A stretch of DNA of 64,000 nt from Zhengitettix transpicula. Lineage: Eukaryota > Arthropoda > Insecta > Orthoptera > Tetrigidae. The stretch lies in NCBI GenBank assembly GCA_037074705.1, contig CM073593.1, positions 109,652,483-109,716,482 of the forward strand, in the 5' to 3' direction. Of the stretch, positions 12,357 through 24,631 are shown piece by piece (the stretch's first letter is position 1; each line of letters begins with the position of its first letter). The position numbers and the translations under genes are program-made. The notes under the pieces were generated by a model that saw only the letters and a list, made by a program, of their open reading frames with translations, was not told the origin of the DNA and did no database searches.

Positions 12357-12640
12357 GGTGGAGCAAGACTTGTCAAGTTTATTGAATTACGTGCACGAGG
12401 CCGCTTCCTGCTCGAGTCCTTTTCCTTACCGGGAGCTGATAATGGCCGCCGGCTGGAATGCGTCTGACCATCAAGGCTCGACCTTCCCATTTTAAAGGCA
12501 AAAATCATAAATGGAATCTCGTTCAACAAGGGAATAGCTGCATTAACAAGTCTGCGAGATAAGGCGAGAGGACGCGACGTCCATCTCAACGACCTGGGGA
12601 GAAATTCTCTTCTTACAAGCACAAACAAATGAGGCTGTCA

Positions 12641-12740
12641 CAACACACACACACACACACAGAGATAGAGAGGGAGAGGGATAGGGGGAGGGGAGACGAG
12701 GGGGAGGGAGAGGGAGAGGGAGAGGGAGAGAGAGAGAGAA
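12641..12740. repeat. (CA)n(GA)n compound microsatellite
   Basis: A run of about ten CA units is followed by GA/GGGA-rich sequence ending GAGAGAGAGAGAAAC. Confidence 0.93.
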
Positions 12741-13440
12741 ACATATAAAACATTCAAATTACTGAAATGGGCTTAAAATTTATTTTAGTGTGTCACCTGC
12801 ACGACAACGCTCGACCCCTACATCCGAGATCCAGTAAAACAAAATGTTACATCTTGCAGGGACGGTTTTAATTATTAAAATAAATCCCAAGACGTGAGGA
12901 AAGTAAATCCTTCTTAGTATCTTCATTAATTTTGATCGTGTTTAACAAGTTCTTAACCTGGGAGTAAAAATGGCGTCACAATTTCCTTCCTAACTGTGTT
13001 GGAATTGTTTCGCCTTCGACAGTGCCCAGGTTTCGCTTAGTTGGAAAGAAACAAACACCTTCCAATAATGGCCCCCAGGTGTCGTAACCCGATCGTCGCT
13101 TTAGATCAAGATCTTTTGATCCCACGGGCAGCGCTGGAACATGATTCATGTCATCAAGATACGTCAACGAGGCTCTTGCCTTCATAATTCATCCGTCTGT
13201 CAGATTCCTCCAACCTAACTCTACATTAACGACAAGTTTCAATATATTGCATTGGATTTACGGATTAAAGGCTTGTACCCTTAAAAATGACGTTTCAACC
13301 TGTTTTCAAAAAATACTTTGAACAAACAAAAGATCGTGTTTTCATAAAATCTGTGTTTTACCGTCACCACCGTAAATTATAATAAGTAAATACATCGGCT
13401 ACAAATCGGAAACAAGAATAAATAAATAAAATTAAAAATA
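12741..13440. other. Unassigned stretch
   Basis: No gene or repeat family is recognised. The open frame around 12976-13185 on the minus strand is unremarkable. Confidence 0.35.
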
Positions 13441-14330
13441 TAGTTACGGAAATCACTTACAACGAACACAATGTTTAGTCCTTAAAGTAGGACTTGTTCG
13501 GAGTGTTATAAATATAAGATTGAAATAAAAAATATATTTCAATTGAAAAAACTTCCTAAAAGTACAAGTATACAAACGTTTAGTCCTTAATTAAGGACTT
13601 CGTCGTGTGTTCAGTGGATTTGGAGTATTATAAATCTACAATTCAGAAAAAAAATATATTTAAACCACTGAATTTTGGATTCAGAAAAATTAATTAAGTA
13701 ACTGACAAAAGTAAAACAATGAGTCCTTAATTAAGGACTTGTTCAATGAATTTACAACGGTATAAATGTAATATTAGAATAAAAAATTAATTGAAACCAG
13801 TGAATTTTTTACTTAGAAATAATTTAACTAATTAACTGACGAAACCACAACGTTTTGTCCTTAATTAAGGACCTCTTCTGGTGTTCAATAAATTTTGAGT
13901 GGTATAATATTCAAATAAAAAAAAGTTACGTGAAAACCAGTTAATTATAGATTTATAAAAATCTTAATCAAGTAACTGACACAAGCAAAACGTTTCGTCC
14001 TTAATTTGGGGCGTCATCAGGCATATTTATTTGGAGTGTTATGCACGATGCGGAATTATTCTTATTAATATCAAACAAAAGATAAATATTAAAATAATAG
14101 ATTTTGGGAATTCATTTTTCTCAAAATCCACTGTAAACATGAAGAAGTCTTAAATAAAAAGCGTGAAACGTTGTGTTTTTATGTCAGTTACACTATTAAT
14201 TATTTTTTTTCGGAATCTAAAATTTCATTTGGTTAAACATATTTTTTTATTTGGAATTTTCAGCCCAATTCCACTGACCACCTGAAGGTGTATTAAATTG
14301 AGGGCGAAACGTTGTGTTTTTGTCACTAGT
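13441..14330. repeat. Amplified GAAACGT-motif array with inverted flank
   Basis: Five copies of a ~110-140 bp unit lie in minus orientation, with landmarks CAATGTTTAGTCCTTAAAG (13470), AAACGTTTAGTCCTTAA (13574), GAGTCCTTAATTAAGGAC (13721), AACGTTTTGTCCTTAA (13850) and AACGTTTCGTCCTTAA (13990). Two plus-strand motifs follow at 14139-14174 and 14281-14315, each ending GAAACGTTGTG. Several minus-orientation units contain TCCTTAATTAAGGA, itself a palindrome. Confidence 0.7.
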
Positions 14331-14854
14331 TTTGTTTGATTTAATTTTTCATTATTTTGTGTGACACTGGGCGATGCGTTATTAGTTAAATATTTGTCAC
14401 ATAGTTATAACGATAAATTCCCGTGTATTTGACGTAGTCAGCGATATTGAACGTCACAGTTGTTGTGAAAATAGAAATTATCCAAAGGTTATCAGTAATT
14501 AAGGAGTGTTTAACATTGTAGTTTCTTTTTGCCAGCTGCTTTGTAGTATTCACCTTTTTCTCGTCGTATGTTACCGTGAGACGCTCACTGAAGCTTACTG
14601 AAGCGTTGATTGTCGTTTAAGAGCTGCAGTTCTGGTTTATTTGCAATGAGTGCGAGCATCTGTCGAAGGGGCCTAAAATTACCCGGTCAAGTTGTCGCTG
14701 GAGACGCAGAGGGAACAAGTGCTTGCTTGTTGTTGGCTCGAGGCCGATCTGTTGCCGTGGACCAATTCAAGGAACCAACAAAGACGGAACTTTATTAACG
14801 GTCTAAGACATAAAAATGTAGTTGATGACCGCCGACAGACAGTTCGTTAAATAA
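14331..14854. other. Unassigned stretch
   Basis: A short plus-strand open frame at 14610-14798 has no recognisable domain. Nothing else is seen. Confidence 0.35.
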
Positions 14855-14889
14855 ACAACGTTTCGAGAGCTATTTGTACCTTCTTCAGG
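14855..14889 (-). repeat. CCTGAAGA/GAAACGT motif copy
   Basis: The reverse complement reads ACCTGAAGAAGGTACAAAT, then AGCTCTCGAAACGTTGTT. Both boxes are intact. Confidence 0.7.
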
Positions 14890-15179
14890 TTGTAACTTTA
14901 CTGAAGGGCTGTAGTAGTAAAATAACTGAAATTATGTTACACGTTTCTCCGCCATCTTTTCTTTATTAGATCATGGAATTCATAAATTAAATATAATACA
15001 ATTTTTTCACACCTCTGTTAATCTAAATTTATTTTGTATTCCATAGATTTGAATTATTTATTTTTAATTTTGGGAACGAAACGTTGTCCTACTTCTTCTT
15101 CGTTTATTTTAAATTAAAATTACTCAGATAAATTTCATGATTTAGAAATGGTCCAATTAATTGTGTAAATTGAACAGTG

Positions 15180-16610
15180 ATTAATCTACTCTACAGTAGA
15201 GTTGCTTAATTACTTAATTAGTAATTTAATTTCTGCGGCGATAAATTCAGTTACAGGAGTATTTTTTTTAATTTCCTGTTGTTTAATTAATCGATTACAT
15301 AAATCTTCCGGCTATTAAACCAATTTACAGAAATAAGCGGTATTGTTAATATTAATTAATCAATAATTTAAATTGTAAACCAATTAATACAGTTCACAAG
15401 TAAACAGTTACGATTCACAGTTGTTTAGCCAATTAATAATTTAAATTTAACACGATTAGTCACTTAAGGGAAAATCTTCTTAAAGTCCAATTAATTAATT
15501 AATAATAATAATTATTGTACCGCAGATAAATGAATTTTACAGGAATAAACGTTAAGTAATATACAGTTATACCTGGTTAATTAATTACTAATTTAAATTG
15601 TACGACGATTAACTGAGTAAGGTTAATTAATTACGATTTACAGTTTTTTATTAAATTAATAATTTAAACTTTCCGCGAATAAGCAGTTATGCTAATTCTT
15701 GTAAATTGCAATTAATTAATTATTAATTTAATGCATTTTACAGGAATCAGCGTTAAGATTAATATTAGCAATATACAGTTAATTAATTAATAATGTAAAT
15801 TGCACGACGATTAATCGCGTTACAACAATGAGCAGTAAAGTAATTATTTACGATTTATTGTTGTTTAATTTTTAATAGATTCAATTATACAACAATTATT
15901 GGAGTTACACGAATCAGAAGTAACGATAATCTTTTACAGCATTTTAATTATTAATCATATTAAATTATACATAAACGACAGCCATTTAACCTTTTTAATA
16001 GGAGTGACACGACGTTTCGTCGCTACTTGCGGCTTTTTCAGGTACGAAGATTAATGATAGTCAGGCGTGCGGCCACGGGAATCAGCGGACGACGACTCCG
16101 ACTATCAAAAAAAAATCTTTGGTAAATCTTCGTCCCTGAAGAGGCCGGAATTAGTGACGAAACGTTGTATCGCTCCTAAGTAAATAAATGTAATGGTCCA
16201 ACAGCTGAAAAAGTTTACTAATTATCAATGTCATTAATACAATTAGAAAATGGTATAATTAGCCAGAAATTTTTTATAATTTATTATATGGAAATTAGAT
16301 TAACCCAAATTTTTATATAATAAATTATAACTGGATTTAATTGAAAGTGGACAACTGAAGACATTCTGCTAATTGTGTTAATTACATTTGACCAGTTGTA
16401 TCATTACCTTTTTTTTAAATATTTTTTGTTGTTTAAACAGTCAGAATTTTTTTATATATCATTCTTAGGCGATTAATGGACGTGACGTGAATAATCATTT
16501 GACAGTCGTTTAAATAACTAATTATTTAAGTTGAACAGTAACAGGAATAATCAGTAAGGTTAATTGACAGTTGTTTCATCTATTAATAATAATAATAATA
16601 ATAGTAATTG
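15180..16610. repeat. AT-rich degenerate repeat domain
   Basis: The segment repeatedly uses AATTAATAATTTAAATTG, TTACAGGAATAA(A/T)C and ACGATTAATC with irregular ~100 bp periodicity. It resumes after the foldback at 16.0-16.2 kb, so the foldback sits inside it. Confidence 0.55.
16000..16177. repeat. Long foldback with GAAACGTYGT motifs at both ends
   Basis: The left arm starts AGGAGTGACACGACGTTTCG and includes the reverse complement of CCTGAAAAAGCCGC / GCGACGAAACGTCGT. The right arm is CCTGAAGAGGCCGGAATTAG, then GACGAAACGTTGTATCGCTCCT. Pairing extends inward through TACGAAGAT/ATCTTCGT and GATAGTC/GACTATC. This is a near-complete imperfect hairpin of ~178 nt. Confidence 0.8.
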
Positions 16611-17232
16611 CAAGTGACGCGTCACATGTCCAGAGAAATGCCACGTTGCCATATTTCTACGATACTTTCCACTTTAGCGTTCCCTTTAAATTGCTACGTA
16701 TTTGACGAATGGTTTAAATAGCGTGAACGAGTGATTCAACTCCACAATTAACGTTAACACTAATTGTTTAATTTACGAGTTCCGAAATTTTGACCGGCCA
16801 TTTTAAAGACGTGTCGATGAGTGACTCGCCATTTTACGTGTTAAATATTTTGGAGCGCGGCGGGAGGGCGGGGGGGTGTCGCAGTTGTTCAATTATCCAC
16901 GGTCCAATTTACTCATTCGGGTTTTAATTTCAGAGATATTCACCACCAAACGAGCGTAGTCTCTGACTTTTTGACAACTGCCACGCGGACGCTGATCGAT
17001 TTCGTGCTCGAGCGTTCCTGTTAATAACAACGAGGGGCAGTTATTTACGTCGAGTGACTGAGGGGTTGAAACCACGAGCAAACATTGTTGTTGTTATTAT
17101 TATTATTATTACTGGTGCGGCGACGTTTCAAGCGCGCGGTAATTACTCGCTAATAATCCAGTAAATTAAACTACCCTTTCATATAAAAGATAAAGGGGGA
17201 AAATTATCAGATGGAGACGAGGGAATTTATTA
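16611..17232. other. Unassigned stretch
   Basis: It has short (TTA)n runs near 17095-17112. The CG-rich patch at 16855-16885 is not linked to any frame I recognise. Confidence 0.35.
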
Positions 17233-17239
17233 TTTTACT

Positions 17240-17935
17240 AGCCGGGTGCCCGGCGTTGCCCGGGTTTTCGTATACAATTAACTCCAATCTCGGTTGCTTT
17301 TGCGTTATTTTTATGTAACACACCTCGACCCCTATCCCGAAAGGGGTTGTAATTATACACAGAGGACATGTAGATAAATTATTGAATTGATCTCCAAAAT
17401 ATATTTATTCGACTTGAAAAATCGGCCGGTTAACATGTTTGAAAATTTCTACCTCCCCGCCCAGCTCCTCACAACCCTTCCCCACCCCGCGCGCGTTAGC
17501 CGGATCGTCAGAATTAAACTCAGCGACATCCATAACCACGGATTAGACTGCAATATCGGTTCTTTTTGCGTTTTGTGTGTGTAACACCCCTCCACCCCTA
17601 CCCTTAAGAGTGCTCCCTTCCCATGCCGAAAGGGGTTCAGATACAGTTCACATCAAAGAACGGTAGAAACAATCTCTTTGACCCAGAAAAGTATTTATTC
17701 GACAAAAATATCAACCGTTTTTGGTATCTTTGAAAAATTTACAACCGAACCCTGGAGGGGGGGTAGTCGTGTCTCACCCCCACAGTGTTTGTTTTCGGAT
17801 TGAAAGGAACACGTGTACGAAATTTTGTTAAAATTTTATCCGCGGGTGTAGATTAGTATAATGAACATACACGCGCTCGCACACACACACACACACACAG
17901 TCTATTTTATTTATAAAAACATTTCACATAAAATT
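17240..17935 (+). repeat. Family C block
   Basis: It begins ACTAGCCGGGTGCCCGGCGT, then repeats units with TTAAACTCAGCGACATCCAT, CCGAAAGGGGTT and TATTTATTCGAC. It ends in a CA microsatellite (about 17879-17899) and TCTATTTTATTTA. The order of words is the same as in blocks at 29.3, 34.3 and 59.4 kb. Confidence 0.8.
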
Positions 17936-19541
17936 ATTTGCTTCAGTAGAAATTTTTAACTGCATTCTTTAAATCACCAGGAATATTTTTTTTCTTTTGT
18001 CCTGTTGATTCCGGTCCCGATGTGACGTATTTCGCAAAGTAGCCGAATTAATCCGAGCTTTCCCGAAGGTCGTCGTAACAGCTTCGTAAACACGTCAGTC
18101 TCACACTTAATGGGCCTTTTACCTCTCCCCCTTCCCCCTCCCTTGCTATTAATCTTAGACAGTAAGAAAAATATATTATGTGCAGATAAAGATCGTCGAA
18201 GGTCGGATTCGAGAAATCGATCTAATAAATAAGTCGTTTATTTTACGCGTCAACTGCACTCGAAAATGTTTCCTTGGAAATGCAGACTCTTGTTTCTTTT
18301 TTTAATGGCTTTTATTCAAACAATGTCGACGTCACACAGACACAAACACAATGTCGTAGTAAGGATCGCTTTCATTAGTGGTAATTAATATTTACATTTG
18401 CGGCGACGAGGCTGTGACTGTGTGCTAATTAGCTCGTTGCAACTAATGTAATACGCGTGTGGAGTTGTAATGATTCGTGATTAATCACACTCAAACGCCT
18501 CGTCATATATTTGTTTATCCGACTACAGAGGGAGGGGACAAATCTCTCTAATTGGGAGCGAGAAACGAGTTTTTAATTAGTGATCCATTTCTCATTAAAA
18601 TGGCGGGTTAAAGAAAGGGTGAACTTGGGGGTGATGTGGTCCCTTTTAATTACGAAAAAATCGTTAATATTGTCTGTGACGTTCATGTGTGTTAATTTAT
18701 CTGCCTGAAGTTCCCGTTCCGATTCTTAATTTTTAAACTGCAATCAAAAATCTGGTAACCAGGTTGAGGGAGTGCATTTGCACGTTATCCTGACCAGAAC
18801 AGGATAGTATAAAGGCCAAACGTGTCACGTGAGCCAAGCAGGGTCCTCGGCGAGGCACTGTAGCACGAGTCAGGGGAACGAAGGCGTGTGACGCAGGAGT
18901 TCCAGGGGCTGTGGACTGGTACGACGTTACCGAGATGCGTGCATACAACAACGAGGCCAAGCTCTAGGCGCTTACTGTTGTTGAATGTTTTTAGAGCGCT
19001 GGCAACAGCCTTGGCCACGCGACATTACCCGAGGTCCTACGAGATTGTAGCGTTTATGTTTTACTACAAAAGTTAACAGGTTAAAAAAGCAATTTGAATT
19101 CGGAAGCCAACTTTTTTCTTTCCCACCCCATTGATGCCGCTCTCGTAGTTTATACGTCCTTCGCACCTGCCACCTCTGTGGAGGACAATAACGCGGGTCC
19201 AGACTCTCTGACCTCACTGTGGAGTCATGATTCATGATGTTCGCAAGTGTTTGTTGGCGGCGATGCCGTAGACGTCCGTCCGCGTGCCAGGATCCATTCC
19301 AGGCTGTTAGCAGCTCGCACCTGCGTGTCTGCAGACGCCGCCGCCACACACACAACGGCGCATGACGTCACGACGCCGACACGTAAATAGAAGGCGTCAC
19401 ATATCATGTTTGAACTTCATGTGCGAGCGCACGCTTCATAGTTTTTAAGGATTTTTAAGAACCGGAAGAAACTTCAGCTTGATCTTTCTCTCATTGACTC
19501 TGCTACGAGTGACGTTAAAACTTGATAACTTGTCAATACAT
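17936..19541. other. Unassigned stretch
   Basis: Short, mutually overlapping frames lie at 18.7-19.4 kb with no recognisable domain. TGACGTCA occurs at 19363. Confidence 0.35.
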
Positions 19542-20000
19542 GACTTGGCCAGAGAGCTCTGGAGGAGGCTACCTTTGGGAATGCCTTCACATCTCTCTGG
19601 TTTATTCTGAGAGGTGTATGTTCCGGGGTCACAGACCTTGGGCATACGGAAAGAGTTGTTCGCTGTTCCTATTGGAATAGTCGGCCAGCTGCATCCTAAA
19701 CTGGTCAAGGCACGGATAAGGGAAAGCTGTGTCCCCTCAAGCAAACCCCCTCTCCCCGCCATCCTGGGAAGGGCGTGGGTCAAGTATCCAATGCCCGACC
19801 TACCTGATGCAGGTTTTTCTAGGGTTTTCCCTGCATCACTTTTAGGCGAATTGCAGGGTAGGATCCTTAAACCATAGCCCGGGGGCCCTAGTTGACCCTT
19901 GACTACTTTCTACTACCCTTTCAAATCCCTTCCTATGCTATTAAAGGGGTGTTGCTACCATGTGGAGTACCCATATGTAGCCTGTTGCCCTATATATATG
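19542..20000 (+). mobile_element. Family A retroposon, copy 5
   Basis: It begins near CCAGAGAGCTCTGGAGGAGG, passes the landmark CTGATGCAGGTTTTTCTAGG, and ends TATGTAGCCTGTTGCCC, followed by TATATATATGA where other copies have A residues. Confidence 0.87.
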
Positions 20001-20099
20001 ACTTTTAACTGTCATGGAAGACAGAACGTGCTTGAAAAATTTTATTCAATTTTTCCCTATTAAAATGTATTGTTTCCCATTAATTCGTGACGTTGGCCC

Positions 20100-20885
20100 T
20101 TTACAAAATAAAATTTAAAATAATTATCGTTGATAAATGTTTGCACCAATCAAAGTTCTTGGTCCTTTACACAAACAAATTAATACAATAAAATTAACAT
20201 AATTGAAGAAATTGTTGGGTCGTTTCAATTTAAAATCTTGGCCCCGTGCACAAAAATTTGACATAATTGGAGAAATTTTGGGATCTATTTAATTGAAGAT
20301 CTTGGCAAAAATCAAATTTAATGCAAAAAATTAATATCTTTAAATAAATTTTTGGCTCTTTGATTAATGTGAAATAAATACAAAGTTGTAACGTCATTGA
20401 AGAAAATCTTGGGGTCCTACTAATTGAAGATCTTGGCTCTTCATACAATCATTTGAAGATATTTGGCTCTTTTTACATAATTGGAGAAATTTGACTTAAT
20501 TGGACATAATTGGAGAAACTTTGGGATCCGATTAATTGAAGATCTGTGGTCTTCATACAATAATAAAGTTATCATCATTAGAGACATTTTTGGCCCTCAC
20601 TAATTGAAGATATTTGGCCCTTTTTACAATTAAATTTGACATAATTGGATTAATTGCAGATCTTGACATTTTATACAATCGAATTAATGTAAAAATTGGT
20701 ATAATTGAATAAATTTTTGGGTGCTACTAATTAAAGACCTTGACTCTTTATTTTAATAAAATTAATACAATAATTTAATATAGTAGGAGAAATTTTGGGA
20801 TACAATTAATTGAAGATCTTGGCATTTTATACAATCAAACGCAATAATTTAACATAATTGAATATATTATTTTCTCAAAAGGTAT
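20100..20885 (+). repeat. AT-rich degenerate tandem array, ~60-80 bp unit
   Basis: About ten units share AATTGAAGATCTTGGC(T/A)CTT, then TTATACAAT and AATTTTGGGAT. Landmarks fall near 20230, 20296, 20419, 20453, 20534, 20603, 20655, 20731 and 20809. Unit length varies and divergence is high, as in an old satellite-like array. Confidence 0.65.
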
Positions 20886-20904
20886 TTATTACGGCAACTG
20901 CAAA

Positions 20905-20937
20905 CACAATTCCCAAATTAGGGACGAAACGTCGTAG
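20905..20937 (+). repeat. GAAACGTCGT half-motif
   Basis: AAATTAGGGACGAAACGTCGT is the downstream half of the recurrent motif. The CCTGAAGA box is missing. Confidence 0.55.
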
Positions 20938-21419
20938 TTATCTGTTTGTATTGATGTCGACGTGTAGCCGTTGAGGATTATACTTATTTTACTTTATTTA
21001 TTTAATAAATGACGTGGTGTTGCGGCTTGAAACCAAATTTATATTCATAGTCCCCCCCCCCCCTGTAAGGTTTCTGTTTCCCTCTGAAGGGACATTCACT
21101 GCTCAAAGTTGCCTGTCGAGTCGTCTTCGCGCTGAATGTCCTCATCTTTCGGCGTTTACTCCCGCTCGTTCCACAGGCAGATTTACAAGCAGCAGTCCTC
21201 GTCGTAGCTTTGTGAATTACGGTAAAGGCGGTTTCCCGGTGGTTGTTATCGAAGGTTGTAACGTGGATTTACGTCGTCGTTTAGCGGATAACATCAACAG
21301 GCACTCCGCGCGGGATTTAGGGCCCTGCAGTAAGGACCCTGGCGCAGGGCCTGCCGTCGTTTGTTTGTTTAAATCGAAGCCAAGATGAAGATATTTTGAT
21401 CTATTTGTATAATTATATC
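20938..21419. other. Unassigned stretch with a 124-codon open frame
   Basis: The plus-strand frame at 21014-21388 starts in low-complexity sequence beside a poly-C run and has no recognisable domain. I do not call it a gene. Confidence 0.3.
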
Positions 21420-21895
21420 CACTGAGAATGGCTGAAAATAACACGCATGAAGAAAGAACAGCAATCAGAACGTGACGTCACTCGCACGACATCGGCCGTG
21501 CACTGACAGCAAAATGGCGTGTATTTTCGGAAATTCTCAATGGGTTTTTAAAACCGGATCATGCGTTGGAAAGAGAATTAAATTCTCTACAACCTTTATT
21601 CCATGACAAATTAGTTTCCTGGCGGCCATTTTGTAGATATCAGCAGTAGAAATACGACAAACTGCAGTCTATTAGGCAACGACGTCAAAATGTCGTATCT
21701 TTGACGCAGGATTTCTCCCACTTCCTTGGACATAGTTTAGTCCTCGAGTCCACCATCACATGCAGAATTTTATCCTCTACAATTTATCTCTGAACATTAT
21801 TTTCAATAAAATGCTTCATTGATTTTTTATTAGCGAAAAACTTGCAAAGAGGTGCAAAATATCGTGTTTTCGAATTGGTAAGCTTGGGAGGGGGG
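21420..21895 (-). repeat. Family D block 1
   Basis: On the minus strand it carries the family landmarks in order: AGCGAAAAACT-side pyrimidine tract, ATTGTAGAGGATAAAATTCT, CATTTTGACGTCGTT, GATATCTACAAAATGGCCGC, and GAATTTAATTCTCTTTCC. The same order occurs at 45.6, 50.5, 56.6, 61.5 and 63.1 kb. Confidence 0.8.
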
Positions 21896-22620
21896 GGGGG
21901 ATTAAAAAACCCGAGTTTATTCTCGCGGAGGTATATATATATATATATATTTTTTTGACGTAGCGGCCTTGACCCTTTCACTTGGACTCTCCTCGGCAAG
22001 AGGCGGAACCAATCTCCAAATGTCCTCCGTTGGCCCTCGGCAGCTTTGCCTTGGCGCAGCTCGACCATTAAGGACGACGAGATGAAGTGGGTCAACCTGT
22101 TGTGAGGCCGACACGTGTGCAACGACACGACACGACACGACGCGGCTGTTGCCAGCATCACGGAGGCTGGACCGCATTCACCACGCGTGTTTGCGTTTCT
22201 GCATCACTTGGGTTTGGATGACGATGCGCGCAGATTGCGTGTGGGTGTGTGTGTGTGTGTTTGCTCGCGGAACAACAGACTTGATTAGCGTCAAAATCAA
22301 AAAAAAAATGTCGATCCGCAGTCACGAGCGTGTGGGTGGACATTCGTTGCGTCATCTTTCCTCTCTGTAGTCGACTAGACCCCGACATTCTCTCTCTCTC
22401 TCTACAGACATTTAGTAAATATCTTGTTGTGTAGTAATCAGGCAAAAAATAGTCCGTATTTAATGATTTTGTCAGTGAATCATTAATTAGTTTTTCACCC
22501 CCTTGATCGCCATAGTCCAGAGATAACAGCAGCAGAACGCGACATCGTTAGGCGGATTAGTTCGTCAACTAAGCGGGATGTGACGTCACTCGCATATCAA
22601 GCCGCACCATTTTCTTTTTC
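21896..22620. other. Unassigned stretch with simple repeats
   Basis: It contains a TA run (21931-21950), an (ACGAC)n run at 22121-22143, a GT run at 22243-22261 and a CT run at 22389-22403. No gene is recognised. Confidence 0.45.
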
Positions 22621-22746
22621 TATTAATAATTTAATTATTAATTATTATGTAATAATTTAATTATTAATTATTAATTATTATATAATAATTTAATTATTAA
22701 TTATTATATAATAATTTAATTATTAATAATAATTTAATTAAGAATA
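22620..22746. repeat. A/T-only tandem repeat
   Basis: About 120 bases almost without G or C, built of ATAATAATTTAATTATTAAT units at roughly 25-35 bp spacing, partly self-complementary. Confidence 0.85.
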
Positions 22747-24631
22747 ATTAAATACGCTCGTGTTGAAACTATACTAATTGGATCAAATAACCGATTTATC
22801 ATAAATTGGCGTCATTTTGTCTCCTATTTTAATTTAATTAACGAACACATAAAAAAATGTAAATAAAGTCAAATTATAAATAATCAAAGGAACTAACATA
22901 ATTGGTTTTTTGTTGCTGTTATCCGCATGTCCTATTTTCAAATAATAAATTGAACACATTAAGATTGAAATAACAAGAGGAAGGGGTAAGGATATGCGCG
23001 CAATTGTAATTAAACACCAGTGCCAAATAAAGGATAACCAAGGCCTACACTGTAGAATGTTAAATAACATAGCTCAACACCTGTGCGAACCACAGCTCCT
23101 TCGTCTCCTCGCGGAGGAATCTACTTTGCGGGCAACGCATCATTGCAATTGTAATAATCTGACAATCTTAAATTATGTAATATTTAATTAATTAACTAAC
23201 GAACCAAATGTGATGCGTACAAATTTAAACCCGCGGAGGAATTTCTCAACAAAATTTTTTTGTACACATGTTCCCTTTAAGCACCCAGAAACAAACACTT
23301 TTGTGTGGGGGGGCGGGATGGTTGTTCAGGTACGACTTGGGGGCGGATTTGACGGGGGAGGAAATTTTAAATTGTAACCGTTACTGTCCCCCACGATAAG
23401 TCATAAAATGAATATTTAAATTTCAATCATGATTTATGAACGATTCTTACTGTTAATAGTTTAATTAAGAAGGGTTAATTAAATAAAATTCTAAAAACTT
23501 GTACTTTTTTTGTTTCGCCTCTCCCCGTATTATAAGTGACAAAATGAGTTTTGAAAGAAAAATGACCCTTGAGTAATTAATAATAATAATTTAAAGAAAC
23601 AACCCTTGTACAGCCTCAATTTAATACATGACTAAACCGTTACAACTGTACAGGTGATTGTGGCCGAAAGCTTCTGAATAAATGACTGACGAATTTAAAT
23701 AAAATCGTCGAGACAGTTTGAGGGTTGTTTCTTAAAACCTTGTAAAGTACAGGCAGGTAAAATCCTGCATAAGTAATAAACACTTTTTTCCTTTGCAAGT
23801 TGAGGCGAATCCTGACTGGGTCTAAATAAACCGTAGTTTGTTAGGAAGGGTTCGTCCGTTGTTGTGGTGGCAGCCTGCGTGACCTGAGCTGATGGACAAA
23901 GGTCTTTATTATTGCGTGTGTGTGTGTGAGAGACACGCGCGTCCGGGTGCAAGTTAATCAACACGTCTCGTGTGGTTCATCTCCTTAACAGGATCCACGA
24001 TTAACCACAGTGACGTGACGTGACGTGATGTGACGTGACAGTCATAACAGTAGTAAATAATATCAGCCGGAAAGTGAACCTAAGCACAGATTCTTAATTA
24101 ATAGATGAATAGTGAAGCTTAATTACGATAGGATCACTAAAATTATTATCATAAGGGGGAAAACTGTTTTTCAAAAAATATATATAAATATTTAATAATC
24201 TTAAATTATTCCTACAAGATTATAATCGCCCCAAAGATCATTCTTTATGTCCCAGATTAATTAATCATTTAATTAATAAAACAGTAATAGGGTAAATTAA
24301 ATTAATTCATAAAAAAGTAAACGAACTTACGAAATTGATCGTTTTGGTGTGATTCACTCTACCTATTAGGTTAATTAATTTACGGAATAAGAATGAAATT
24401 AAAATAATCTGGTAAATATACAAGTACAAGTGGCGAAAATCGATAATTAACAATTAGCTGACGCTTTATAAATTTATTTATATACGTAATTACTGCGAAT
24501 TCATCATTTAATTGGTGTTTACACCTGCGAAGGTACCACAAAAAATTATTAATTGACAAGAAGCGTGTTTTATTATCTGACTAATTGGCTGATGTTTCGT
24601 TCATTTATTTTCAGTAATTATTTATTACAAC
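22747..24631. other. Unassigned AT-rich stretch
   Basis: It includes a short (GTGAC)n tract at 24010-24039 and a GT run near 23914. No frame or repeat family is recognised. Confidence 0.4.

Noticed and set aside
14610..14798. 62-codon frame in a CpG-containing stretch
   Set aside because: Too short and without any recognisable family or repeat partner.
21014..21388. 124-codon frame
   Set aside because: It starts in poly-C-adjacent low-complexity sequence and shows no domain, codon bias or splice signals.
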